From positions 1,984,001 to 2,048,000 of the forward strand of contig OZ243980.1 in NCBI GenBank assembly GCA_965214875.1: a DNA stretch of 64,000 bases. The letters run 5' to 3'. Origin of the DNA: CBDAUN01 sp965214875 (GTDB taxonomy: Bacteria; Pseudomonadota; Gammaproteobacteria; Arenicellales; JAJDZL01). Below the pieces are notes generated by a model. The model was not told where the DNA came from. It ran no database searches and saw only the letters and a list, made by a program, of their open reading frames with translations. Each line of letters starts with the position of its first letter. Position 1 is the stretch's first letter. The position numbers were made by a program, and so were the translations under genes. Positions 38,227-47,072 of this stretch are shown piece after piece.

Positions 38227-39819
38227 CTACCCCTTAATCCACCAGCGCTCAATCAGCTTGTAGCCATCGAACTCCCAGTTTCCCGCCACCGTTTCCGGCA
38301 CACCTACATTGGTGCTGTGAGCCGAGATGTGATTGGCGAACGCATGGATCACCGTTCCGCAGTCGTCGCGGCAAATCGCCTGCATTTCCCAATACATTTG
38401 GCGACGCTTGTCATCATCTAATTCTGCTCGAGCGGCAACCAGGAGCTGATTGAACTTTTCATTCTGCCAGTAGCTTTCGTTCCAGTTCGATTCTGCTGAA
38501 TAGCCTTGGGTGAACACCCAGTCTTCAGTTGGACGACCGCTCCAATAGCTTGCGCAAAATGGATGTTTAAGCCACACATCAGACCAGTATCCGTCATCCG
38601 GAACCTGCTTCGGAGTCAACTCGATGCCCGACGCTTTGGCATGTTCGCTAAACAGAACCGCTGTATCAACACAACCGGCATAAAGACTGTCAGATGCGCT
38701 CAATTCGACCTTGAGGTTGCTCATGCCTGCCTGTTTCAGATGCCACTTGGCCCGCTCAGGATCGTAGACGCGCTGCTCTAGCTCATAATTGTGATAGCGA
38801 TTTGCTGGAGAAATCGGATGATCGTTTCCAAGACTTCCGTAGCCGTTCAAAATGGTATCGAGCACACTCTCTCTGTCTATCGATAGCTTGAGCGCCATTC
38901 GCACGTGATTATCAGTGTACGGATCGAGGTCCGTACGCATCGGAAACGCGTAGTGCTGCGTACTTGTGATATCCAAAACCTCGATGCCGCCATTTCTAGC
39001 GAACAAGCCTGCAGTCGTTGCGTCGACATCGCCAATCACATCGACTGCTCCAGTAACCAGCGCATTTTGCCGGGCGGTGGAATCCGCGATAGTGAGAATC
39101 TCAGCGGCATCCACAAAGCCGCGGTCCGAGCGAAAGTCGTTGGGGTTGCGCTCGTACCTTGAATATTGGCCTGGTTCGAACTCTACCAGTCTGTAGGCGC
39201 CGCATCCTACATCGAATGCTTCGATTTCACCATCTTTGGACGGCAGAATCGACAAGACGCTGGCACTCAGTATGACAGGAAAGTCGACGCTAGCGCTTTT
39301 CAGCTTGATCTTGACAATCTTATCACCTTGCTTGGTTATCGATTCGACGCCTTCCATGAATGATTTCATCGAAGATTCGGATTTCTCACCTCGGTGTCGG
39401 TTCAAAGAAACGATCACATCGTCCGCTGTGACCGATTTCCCATTATGAAATGTAACATCGGGCCTCAATTTGAAAATCCACTCAGAAGGGTCGGCACCTG
39501 CTTCAAAGGATTCAGCGATGAGTGGGGCGATCTGCCCATCTGGCCCCACTTCGGTGAGCGAGTTATGAAATGTAGAGAACATGAAATTGGAATGCCCGCT
39601 GGTCAAGCGGATCGGATCCAGAGCGTCCGTGGACGATCCTTGCACTGTTGCAACGCGCAAATAACCTCCGCGAGCCGGCGCACTGGCGAATGCCGACGAG
39701 CCGACAAACAATCCTGGAGCAGCTCCGGCCAATCCGGCGGCTCCGGCTGACTTCACGAAGCTGCGGCGCGATATCTTTTTATTCATCGGATTATCTGATG
39801 AGTATTTGAATGACTTCAT
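38227..39819 (-). CDS. ABC transporter substrate-binding protein, family 5 (peptide/nickel type), Tat-exported
   Basis: 530 residues from ATG 39819, which has a GGGAG site. The N-terminal segment has the twin-arginine motif RRSFVK followed by AGAAGLAGAAPGLF and a probable cleavage after AFASAPA. Then the family-5 pattern follows: EWIFKLRPDVTFHNGKSVTADDVIVSL, and DLDPYTDNHVRMALKLSIDRESV. It binds oligopeptides or other substrates in the periplasm. The matching permease and ATPase genes are not seen on either side, so it is an orphan binding protein in this window. Confidence 0.9.
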   Translation of the reverse strand: MKSFKYSSDNPMNKKISRRSFVKSAGAAGLAGAAPGLFVGSSAFASAPARGGYLRVATVQGSSTDALDPIRLTSGHSNFMFSTFHNSLTEVGPDGQIAPLIAESFEAGADPSEWIFKLRPDVTFHNGKSVTADDVIVSLNRHRGEKSESSMKSFMEGVESITKQGDKIVKIKLKSASVDFPVILSASVLSILPSKDGEIEAFDVGCGAYRLVEFEPGQYSRYERNPNDFRSDRGFVDAAEILTIADSTARQNALVTGAVDVIGDVDATTAGLFARNGGIEVLDITSTQHYAFPMRTDLDPYTDNHVRMALKLSIDRESVLDTILNGYGSLGNDHPISPANRYHNYELEQRVYDPERAKWHLKQAGMSNLKVELSASDSLYAGCVDTAVLFSEHAKASGIELTPKQVPDDGYWSDVWLKHPFCASYWSGRPTEDWVFTQGYSAESNWNESYWQNEKFNQLLVAARAELDDDKRRQMYWEMQAICRDDCGTVIHAFANHISAHSTNVGVPETVAGNWEFDGYKLIERWWIKG

Positions 39820-39975
39820 TTCTTCTCCCTGCTGTCAATTACTCTAACTCTGTTGCGCATCTGGCCAAAAAATAACTTTCCATTGTGTGTGATGCGAGAC
39901 TCCATTTTAGCGCACCTATCTTACCGTTTCGGAAAATTCTTATCGAGCTGTTGTACGGGTTCAATACATGTGAGA

Positions 39976-40308
39976 CTGTCAGGCGGCCAGCGCACTTTGT
40001 TTCGAAGTTCTGATCATGCGCCTGCATGGGCGCCGTTTGTCCGAGCGCCTGATGCGGCCGGAAGGCGTTGCAGAGGCGCCCGAACCGGACCATCTCGATA
40101 TCGGGCGCGCCAACGCTTCAAGGATGCGCTGCCAATGATCTTCGACAAATCCATAATCGAGATGCTCCGATGCCGGCACATCCTCTCGCGCGGCCTGGCC
40201 GAGCTCGACATTGACATATACGGCGCGGCAGCGGCCCGAGGCATTCAGCTCGTCGCGCAAGGCCGGCGATGTTGAACATTCGCATAGCTTTCCGATTACA
40301 TTAGCCAA
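39976..40308 (-). pseudogene. mosaic remnant: transposase C-terminus joined to ATP-binding-protein fragment
   Basis: On the minus strand, 39976-40110 encodes RFGRLCNAFRPHQALGQTAPMQAHDQ, the C-terminal end of an rve-type (IS3/IS481) transposase, broken by frame changes. Just upstream in the same orientation, 40190-40280 encodes LRDELNASGRCRAVYVNVELGQ, resembling a fragment of an AAA/Cdc6-like ATP-binding protein. Neither piece has a start or intact domain. The 33.4 kb locus carries a second copy of the transposase piece. Confidence 0.65.
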
Positions 40309-40956
40309 AACCGTTTTCGACAGTCAGGCCGCCTGCACAACAAGATCCGCATTGAAGCGACATGCTCGTCAATTAACGCAATGAGCATCTCTATCCACGC
40401 GATCGGCCTTCTAGGCTCAACTTTCACAAGCAGCGCTTAAAACCTGCGCAAACTGTTTTGATTGACGAAACATTTGTCGAGTCATTTTGCTGAATTGATT
40501 TTACAACGAGTAGCATCTAGCCTTCAAAAAATCCTATCGAGAGCGCAAGGTTGTCTGTCTGCAAAGCATTCTTTGCATATATTTCAGTGCTGTCGAGATG
40601 CTTCTTGCTCTCGCAATTCGCATCGAACCAGACTATCGCACCTGATGAAATATCCGCAATCTAAATGTATAAATGAAGATTCTCACAAATAATCATCTTC
40701 TGCATAAACGGCTTCGGCAATTCGAAACTCATTGCATTTGTGTATACTTCAACCATTCCAGCGAAACACCTGCCTGCACCTAGGCGAACGCTTCAGTCAA
40801 CCGGATCAGACGCAAATCAACGGACAGATTGTACGGTTTTCAGGGCTGTCATGCGGACTGGACGGTTGATAAAACGCCATGTCATGCAGCATCGCGAAAC
40901 ACATAATAGCAATTTCACCAAAGCACCTCATTTCACCATTGGAGCAATAATCCGTC
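40309..40956. other. 648-bp intergenic region, no gene supported
   Basis: Lies between the remnant above and the ETF-QO gene. Short frames here (for example 40462-40692) have no coding features. I see no convincing promoter beyond weak AT-rich stretches near 40740, no tRNA and no repeat shared with the rest of the window. Confidence 0.5.
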
Positions 40957-42588
40957 ATGAGCGATGAACGAGATTTTCTTGAGTATGACGTTGTCATAAT
41001 CGGTGCGGGGCCATCAGGTCTAGCCGCCGCCATCCGACTGCGGCAACTTTGCACGCAAAACGGACAAGACTTGAGCATTTGCGTACTAGAAAAAGGGGCT
41101 GAAGTCGGGGCGCATATCTTGTCGGGTGCCGTGCTCGAACCACGCTCGTTGACCGAGCTTATTCCAGACTGGGCAGAAAAAGGTGCACCGCTCAATACGC
41201 CAGTTACCCAAGACAATTTCGTTTTGCTGACCAACAGCAAATCAATCAAGCTCCCCACCCCGCCCCAGATGAACAATCATGGAAACTACATCATCTCGCT
41301 GGGCAATCTTTGCCGCTGGCTAGCGGATCAAGCCGAGCAAGCAGGTATCGACATCATTCCAGGCTATGCCGCAGCTCAGGTTCTCTACGACAACGGTCGC
41401 GTGGCCGGCGTCATCACCGGCGACATGGGGGTCGGCAAAGACGGACAACCAACCGCAAACCACATGCTTGGCACGGAAGTGCGCGGAAAATTCACACTGT
41501 TTGCCGAGGGATGCAGAGGTTCGCTAACCAAAACCTTGTTCGAACGCTTCAAGCTTCGCGAAGGCGTGCAGCCGCAAACCTACGGAATCGGAATCAAAGA
41601 GCTGTGGGAAGTTGATCCGGCTCTACATGAGCAGGGGAAAGTGTGGCATAGCGTTGGCTGGCCGCTCACCAGCGACACTTACGGCGGTTCTTTCCTATAC
41701 CATCTGGAAGATAGCCAGGTTGCCGTAGGCTTCGTCGTGGGGCTTGACTACACCAATCCCCATCTAAGCCCTTTCCATGAGTTCCAGCGCTTCAAGCACC
41801 ACCCCGCGGTGCGCGGCGTTTTTGAAAATGCAAAGCGAATCGCCTATGGCGCACGCGCCTTGGTTGAAGGCGGTTTTCAATCCATCCCCAAACTGACTTT
41901 TCCCGGCGGAGCGCTGATCGGAGATTGCGCAGGATTTCTCAATACGCCAAAGATCAAGGGAACGCATACGGCCATGAAGTCAGCCATGCTGGCAGCAGAA
42001 GCTGTGTATGCGCAATTTGCATCCGGCACAACGGAAGAGATCACCGACTACAGCGAATCGCTCAAGAATTCTTGGCTATGGGACGAGCTTTACCGCGCGA
42101 GAAACATTCGGCCATCATTCAAATGGGGCATGTGGGGCGGATTGGCGTATGCCGGGATCGATACCTATCTATTTCGCGGGAAGGCGCCATGGACATTCAA
42201 GCATCACGAAGATCATGCTTGCCTCAAAAAGGCCAGCGAGTGCAAGCCGATCGAGTATGCAAAGCCGGATGGCAAGATCAGCTTCGACCGACTGTCGTCC
42301 GTATTTCTTTCAAACACCAACCATGAGGAAAATCAGCCAGCGCATCTGACGCTGCTTGACGATAGCATTCCGATACAAGTGAACCTGAAAGACTATGATG
42401 CACCGGAGCGGCGCTATTGCCCGGCCGGCGTGTATGAAATTGTCCGTGACGATGAAGGTGAGCCGAGCTTGCGAATCAATGCGCAAAACTGCGTGCACTG
42501 CAAGACCTGCGACATCAAAGATATGACACAGAATATCAACTGGGTTGTGCCAGAAGGCGGCGGCGGCCCCAACTACCCGAATATGTAG
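40957..42588 (+). CDS. electron transfer flavoprotein-ubiquinone oxidoreductase
   Basis: 543 residues, full length. FAD-binding VVIIGAGPSGLAAAIRLRQL starts at residue 12. The quinone/membrane segment and the FPGGALIGDCAGFLNTPKIKGTH motif follow. The C-terminal 4Fe-4S ligands are in CPAGVYEIV and NAQNCVHCKTCDIKDMTQN. The enzyme takes electrons from ETF, and so from all acyl-CoA dehydrogenases and dimethylglycine/sarcosine dehydrogenases of the window, and passes them to ubiquinone at the inner membrane. Genes for ETF alpha and beta are not in the window. Confidence 0.97.
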   Translation: MSDERDFLEYDVVIIGAGPSGLAAAIRLRQLCTQNGQDLSICVLEKGAEVGAHILSGAVLEPRSLTELIPDWAEKGAPLNTPVTQDNFVLLTNSKSIKLPTPPQMNNHGNYIISLGNLCRWLADQAEQAGIDIIPGYAAAQVLYDNGRVAGVITGDMGVGKDGQPTANHMLGTEVRGKFTLFAEGCRGSLTKTLFERFKLREGVQPQTYGIGIKELWEVDPALHEQGKVWHSVGWPLTSDTYGGSFLYHLEDSQVAVGFVVGLDYTNPHLSPFHEFQRFKHHPAVRGVFENAKRIAYGARALVEGGFQSIPKLTFPGGALIGDCAGFLNTPKIKGTHTAMKSAMLAAEAVYAQFASGTTEEITDYSESLKNSWLWDELYRARNIRPSFKWGMWGGLAYAGIDTYLFRGKAPWTFKHHEDHACLKKASECKPIEYAKPDGKISFDRLSSVFLSNTNHEENQPAHLTLLDDSIPIQVNLKDYDAPERRYCPAGVYEIVRDDEGEPSLRINAQNCVHCKTCDIKDMTQNINWVVPEGGGGPNYPNM

Positions 42589-42664
42589 CGCAAATCGCAT
42601 TCGGCGCGAAACAACAAGGCTTGGTTGAAGATAATGCTCGGTTCCGGCATATTCAAACATTCAG

Positions 42665-42826
42665 ATGATCAAGAAAATAAAAGACAAATCCGGCAAGATG
42701 CTCTGCCTGCTCGGCATTCATGACTTCGAGGTGTTGGAGGTGAAGTTCGGGTTTGGAGCGGCCGGCAATATCGAAGTTGTCGAATGCAAACGATGCGGAC
42801 ATAGGACGACTCGCCGGAGCCGCTGA
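42665..42826 (+). CDS. small zinc-ribbon-like protein (53 residues)
   Basis: An ATG at 42665 opens a 53-codon frame reading MIKKIKDKSGKMLCLLGIHD, then VVECKRCGHRTTRRSR to TGA at 42826. The Cys-x-x-Gly-x-His followed later by Cys-x-x-Cys-Gly is the pattern of small phage-type zinc ribbons. No clear ribosome-binding site is seen upstream (nearest is TCAG). It lies between ETF-QO and the repeat element. Its role is unknown. An intact short frame with conserved cysteines makes chance unlikely, but not impossible. Confidence 0.55.
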   Translation: MIKKIKDKSGKMLCLLGIHDFEVLEVKFGFGAAGNIEVVECKRCGHRTTRRSR

Positions 42827-42870
42827 TGCGCATTTCGCGCCGTTTGTATCAATATCCAGACAGCCTTTTT

Positions 42871-42967
42871 AGAAACTAAATTCATAAGTGATTGATATTA
42901 TTGAATGCCGAAAGTCGATGCTTCTACGAGGTTGGTGGCCTCGCGGCGGGGCTGTAAGGCTCATACA
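42871..42967 (+). repeat. dispersed repeat, copy 2, ending in the ribosome-binding site of the decarboxylase gene
   Basis: The 31-base AT block at 42871-42901 equals 17336-17366 with one substitution. The later part (GGTGGCCTCGCGGCGGGGC, then TAAGGCTCATA) again forms a GC hairpin and ends with GGCTCATA, just before ATG 42968. Here the AAGG can act as ribosome-binding site for that ATG, so the repeat supplies the gene's leader. Confidence 0.65.
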
Positions 42968-44428
42968 ATGACCCGCCCCATCAGCAAAGCGACCCACCCG
43001 ACCAGTGCCGACACGTTTCGACGACAGGGGCATGAACTCGTCGAGCTGATTGCCGAATACATGGAAAACATTGAGACATACCCCATACAGCCGCAAATAG
43101 AACCCGGTCAAGTCTACCAGCAACTCCCATCTCGACCGCCCAAAGAGGCCGAGTCTTTCGAAGCAGTCGTCGAAGATGTCCGCAACCTCATCATCCCCAA
43201 CATCACGCATTGGCAGTCGCCGAACTTCTTCGGCTATTTTCCAGCCCATGCGACTGTCCCGTCCATGCTGGGCGATTTGCTTTCGTCCGGTCTGGGCATT
43301 CAAGGGATGCTGTGGTCAACCTCCCCTGCTTGCACCGAGCTAGAGACGCGAGTTTTAGACTGGATGGTCGAAATCGCAGGACTGCCATCGCATTTTCGCT
43401 CCGACAGCGCTGGCGGCGGCGTGATTCAGGACTCCGCATCTTCAGCCACTCTTTGTGCGATCATCGCCGCGAGAGAGCGAGCATTAAAGCGAGCATCAAA
43501 TGATGCCAACGAGTTAAGCTTGAACCGTCTTTGCGCCTATATTTCGAGCCAGGCTCATTCATCCATTGAAAAGGGTCTCAAAGTGGCAGGTTTTCGCAAC
43601 AATCAGATTCGTCGAATTGATGTCGACGACAAGTTCGCGATGTGCCCGCAACATTTGGCGCAGCAGATTGAAACAGATCGCAATAAGGGGCTCATTCCCG
43701 CCTTCATTGGCGCCACCGTCGGAACCACCTCTTCATTGGCGATTGATCCGATTGCCGAAATCGGCGAAATTGCGCGATTGACACAGGCCTGGCTGCACGT
43801 GGACAGTGCGCATGCAGGTTGCGCAACAGTGTGCGCGGAATACCGATGGCTGCTTGACGGATTGACGCTTGCGGACAGCTATTGCTTCAATCCGCACAAG
43901 TGGCTGTTGACCAACTTCGATTGCGATCTATTCTATGTTCGCGAACGCGATGCCCTAATCGAGGCGCTGACGATCACGCCGGAATACCTGCGCAACAAGG
44001 CTACTGAATCCGGCCAGGTATTCGATTACAGCGGATGGCAAGTGCCGCTTGGAAGACGCTTTAGATCCTTGAAGCTTTGGTTCGTCATACGACTATTCGG
44101 CTCTGAAGGCATCAAGTCGCACATACGCCGGCATATCGGATTTGCAGAACAGTTTTCACAATGGGTCGAGAGCAGTTCAGACTTCGAACTGTTTCAGCCA
44201 ACCATCTTGAATCTAGTGTGTTTCAGGCATCGCGGCGGGAACGATGCAACGCGCAATATTTTGGAGCAATTCAACGCTTCAGGCCTATATTTTGCAACGC
44301 ACACGGTTTTGCATGGCACCTATGTCATTCGTCTCGTGGTCGGCGCGGTGCACACCGAATATCGGCATATCGAAGGAGCGTGGTCGGAGTTGCAGCGCAT
44401 TGCGGGCAACCTGGCACTCGAAAACTGA
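42968..44428 (+). CDS. PLP-dependent group II decarboxylase (aromatic-L-amino-acid decarboxylase-like)
   Basis: 486 residues from ATG 42968. Motifs of the group II decarboxylases: HWQSPNFFGYFPAHAT near the start, SASSATLCAIIAARE, the pyridine-contacting aspartate in HVDSAHAG, and the PLP lysine Lys311 in NPHKWLLTNFDC. The family removes CO2 from aromatic or other L-amino acids to give amines. Its leader lies in a dispersed repeat. The upstream gene is ETF-QO, and the downstream 2OG-oxygenase gene is convergent. The substrate (Tyr/Trp/Dopa versus others) is not predictable from what is seen. Confidence 0.92.
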   Translation: MTRPISKATHPTSADTFRRQGHELVELIAEYMENIETYPIQPQIEPGQVYQQLPSRPPKEAESFEAVVEDVRNLIIPNITHWQSPNFFGYFPAHATVPSMLGDLLSSGLGIQGMLWSTSPACTELETRVLDWMVEIAGLPSHFRSDSAGGGVIQDSASSATLCAIIAARERALKRASNDANELSLNRLCAYISSQAHSSIEKGLKVAGFRNNQIRRIDVDDKFAMCPQHLAQQIETDRNKGLIPAFIGATVGTTSSLAIDPIAEIGEIARLTQAWLHVDSAHAGCATVCAEYRWLLDGLTLADSYCFNPHKWLLTNFDCDLFYVRERDALIEALTITPEYLRNKATESGQVFDYSGWQVPLGRRFRSLKLWFVIRLFGSEGIKSHIRRHIGFAEQFSQWVESSSDFELFQPTILNLVCFRHRGGNDATRNILEQFNASGLYFATHTVLHGTYVIRLVVGAVHTEYRHIEGAWSELQRIAGNLALEN

Positions 44429-44474
44429 CCCGGCATCTGGATTCTTCCTTGATGCAGCGCAATATCAGCATCCG

Positions 44475-45506
44475 CTACTCGCCGTAGTGAATCATTGACG
44501 CATCATCGATGTTCTCAAGATCGCCAATTGCAGTTTCGACATCTGCGATCGCGCACTTCAAATAGGAAGTGATCACTTCCCTGTCGTCTGTAAACGGAAT
44601 ATCGGCCGTCATTTCGTTGAGCTTGCCAATTGCTAGCCATGCCTTGTGTCTCGCCCATTCGGTAAACAGAACATGGTGCGGGTCGACCAGCGTCAAATCT
44701 GGAAACCGGCAAGCATCTTCAACATCCGCGGCAAGCGGAACATAGCCATTCACCAATGTGATTCGCTCGGCTGCCTTAGTGAGTTTGGTGGCTCGATGCA
44801 CAACCATGTTGCCATGCAAGACGATGGCGTAGCCGGAACCCGGAAAATGCGGCGTGACCGTGCGATCGTCCGGAATCGGCACGCCGCTGTCAGCATATTC
44901 CTTGGCCTCGTCGCGAGTGCCGTTGAAGTATTGAAAATCCCCTCCTTGCAATTCGCCCGGATCCGACAGCATCAGGACATAATCCAGCGCAAGCGTATCG
45001 TGGTGCCATAGATCTACCGCTCTGCTCAAATCATCAGGGGCAAAATTCAAATGACCGAGATGCAACGGCATGGTGTGCGGTGCGACAGGCGTTTTAAATA
45101 CCTCGCCAATAAACTCCGTCACTTCAGGGCAAAGGCAAAAGTCGCGCAAAAACTCGGATTGGTAGACGCCGCCGCGAACCATGTTCTCTATGCGTTCGCA
45201 GTTCACCGAATATTGCTTTAGATGCCGCGAAATTTCGCGCATCACCTCGACACCCTCATCAGAAAGTATACGCACCGCAGTCGACACTGCGAAATCTGTC
45301 GGACAGTCGCCAATCTGCGCCTGCGAGTAGCCAAGTTCGTCAAGCGTCACGCAAGTGGTCGGCATCTCAAGCTGAAGATGGGTATTCGGGTCAAAAGAAA
45401 TCGACTCCGCCCGATAGCGATACCCATCAGGAAGTCTGCTGGGAAATGGAAGCGGATGATTTCGATAAGTCATTTCCGAATTTGCCTCACTGATCATTAA
45501 AGCCAT
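44475..45506 (-). CDS. non-haem Fe(II)/2-oxoglutarate oxygenase, PhyH-like
   Basis: 343 residues. A facial triad is readable: His168-His-Asp170 in WHHDTLALDY, and distal His237 in MVVHRATKL, with Arg248 (ERITLVNGY) as likely 2-oxoglutarate anchor. The fold is the cupin of phytanoyl-CoA/2OG oxygenases. It hydroxylates an unactivated carbon of an unknown substrate. It is the last gene of a leftward run after an AMP-forming CoA ligase and an acylating aldehyde dehydrogenase (gap 28 bp), so it probably acts on the acid or aldehyde these handle. Confidence 0.82.
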   Translation of the reverse strand: MALMISEANSEMTYRNHPLPFPSRLPDGYRYRAESISFDPNTHLQLEMPTTCVTLDELGYSQAQIGDCPTDFAVSTAVRILSDEGVEVMREISRHLKQYSVNCERIENMVRGGVYQSEFLRDFCLCPEVTEFIGEVFKTPVAPHTMPLHLGHLNFAPDDLSRAVDLWHHDTLALDYVLMLSDPGELQGGDFQYFNGTRDEAKEYADSGVPIPDDRTVTPHFPGSGYAIVLHGNMVVHRATKLTKAAERITLVNGYVPLAADVEDACRFPDLTLVDPHHVLFTEWARHKAWLAIGKLNEMTADIPFTDDREVITSYLKCAIADVETAIGDLENIDDASMIHYGE

Positions 45507-45533
45507 CCATGTGACAATGTTGCTAATGCTTGT

Positions 45534-47069
45534 TTAAGTCGCACCGGATCTTGAGGTGATGATTTGCTTGGCAAATTCTAGTCGCTGAATCTTGCCCGAT
45601 GGGCCTTTCGGCAGCTCATCGACCAGGATGATTTCGCTCGGCAGTCTAAACTCGCTTAGATGCTCGCGGCAATATACCATCAATTGTTCAACAGTGCAGG
45701 CCGCCCCGGGCTTGAGCACCACGCCGACTGCGACCACCTGTCCGTAGGTGTCATCCGGTAGCCCGAATGCCGCCGCTTCAAGCACTGCGTCATGGTGATA
45801 CAGCACATCGTCTATCTCGCGCGGCGCGATATTCTCTCCGCCTTTAATGATCAACTCCTTGCGCCGCCCTGTCACAAAATGGTAGCCATCAGTATCGCAA
45901 TATCCAAGATCACCGGTCCGGAACCACCCGTCAGGCGTGAACGCTTCTCGGGTTGCAGCGGGGTCTTGGTAGTACTGCGAAATCACATTATCACCTCGTG
46001 CAACAATCTCGCCGATCGTGTTTGAAGGCACCGTTCGAAAAGATTCATCCACAACTTTCACTTCGTCGCCAAACGCCAGTCCAACAGATCCGGATATTCT
46101 TTCTTTGGGCGGCATTGGATTCGACAGTATTGGCGCAGCTGATTCCGTCAGCCCCATGGTCTCAATCATCGGTATGCCGAAAGCCGTCTCGAAATCCCGG
46201 TGCATGCCGGCAGGCATCGCCGATGAGGCCGAACGCGCAAGGCGCAGGTGGTCAAAGCTTCGCACCTGTTCTGCAATCGCCGGCGCCTTGCATGCTGCAT
46301 CAAGCAAGAATTTGGCAATTGTCGGCACTACGCTAATCCAGGTGCAACGGTGCTCTTGCACAAGAGGCCAGAAATTCGCGGTGCTGAACTTATGCGGCAT
46401 CACTACGCTTGAAGCCGTCAAAAGAGGCGCAATCACAGTAACGACTTGACCATTGATATGATAAAGCGGCAACACGCACAACGCACGGTCGTCGCTGCGA
46501 ATGCTATGCGCAAGCTCGACATTGCGGCCGCCCGCGACAAGGTTTCGATGACTCAACTGCGCACCTTTCGGCAAGCTAGTTGTGCCAGAGGTGAATAGCA
46601 CCATCCCGGTATTTTCGGCTTCGATTTGCGAGATTGACTCGCCCGGAACCTGCGGCAGGGGAAAGCCTGCAACAGGGTCCACATGCTCCACTGAGGTTGG
46701 TGGATCCATCCGGGTCGCCTCGAACAAATCGCGATGACGATCCTGGACGAAGGTCAATGCAGGCGCCGACCTCTCCATTGCATACGAAAGGTTGCGCTCA
46801 CTTGCAACAACATTCAGCGGAACCGTGATGCATCCGGAGTACATCGTGCCAAGCATGACTACAACCGACCAGTAGCCATTGTCGAGCATATATGCGATGC
46901 GCGAATTTGGGCTAAGCCCCATGGACCTTGCATAGACCGTGAACTGCCGACAGCGCTGCTGCAAATCTCCGAATGTCATCACCAGATTGGCATCTGGATC
47001 AATCAGAAAAACTCGGTCGGAATGCTTGCCAGCGTGCCGGTCGATCAACGATCGGATCGTTTCATTCAC
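45534..47069 (-). CDS. AMP-forming acyl-CoA synthetase (ligase)
   Basis: 511 residues of the adenylate-forming family: the P-loop motif VLFTSGTTSLPKGAQLSHRN, the A5-like MIETMGLTE, DGWFRTGDLGYCDTDGY and the C-terminal lysine in PSGKIQRL. It activates a carboxylic acid to acyl-AMP and then acyl-CoA. It lies 3 bases from the acylating aldehyde dehydrogenase on the minus strand. That pairing resembles SauT-SauS (sulfoacetate-CoA ligase and sulfoacetaldehyde dehydrogenase) but could also serve a betaine or other small acid. It is not possible to decide from sequence alone. Confidence 0.9.
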   Translation of the reverse strand: MNETIRSLIDRHAGKHSDRVFLIDPDANLVMTFGDLQQRCRQFTVYARSMGLSPNSRIAYMLDNGYWSVVVMLGTMYSGCITVPLNVVASERNLSYAMERSAPALTFVQDRHRDLFEATRMDPPTSVEHVDPVAGFPLPQVPGESISQIEAENTGMVLFTSGTTSLPKGAQLSHRNLVAGGRNVELAHSIRSDDRALCVLPLYHINGQVVTVIAPLLTASSVVMPHKFSTANFWPLVQEHRCTWISVVPTIAKFLLDAACKAPAIAEQVRSFDHLRLARSASSAMPAGMHRDFETAFGIPMIETMGLTESAAPILSNPMPPKERISGSVGLAFGDEVKVVDESFRTVPSNTIGEIVARGDNVISQYYQDPAATREAFTPDGWFRTGDLGYCDTDGYHFVTGRRKELIIKGGENIAPREIDDVLYHHDAVLEAAAFGLPDDTYGQVVAVGVVLKPGAACTVEQLMVYCREHLSEFRLPSEIILVDELPKGPSGKIQRLEFAKQIITSRSGAT

Positions 47070-47072
47070 GAT

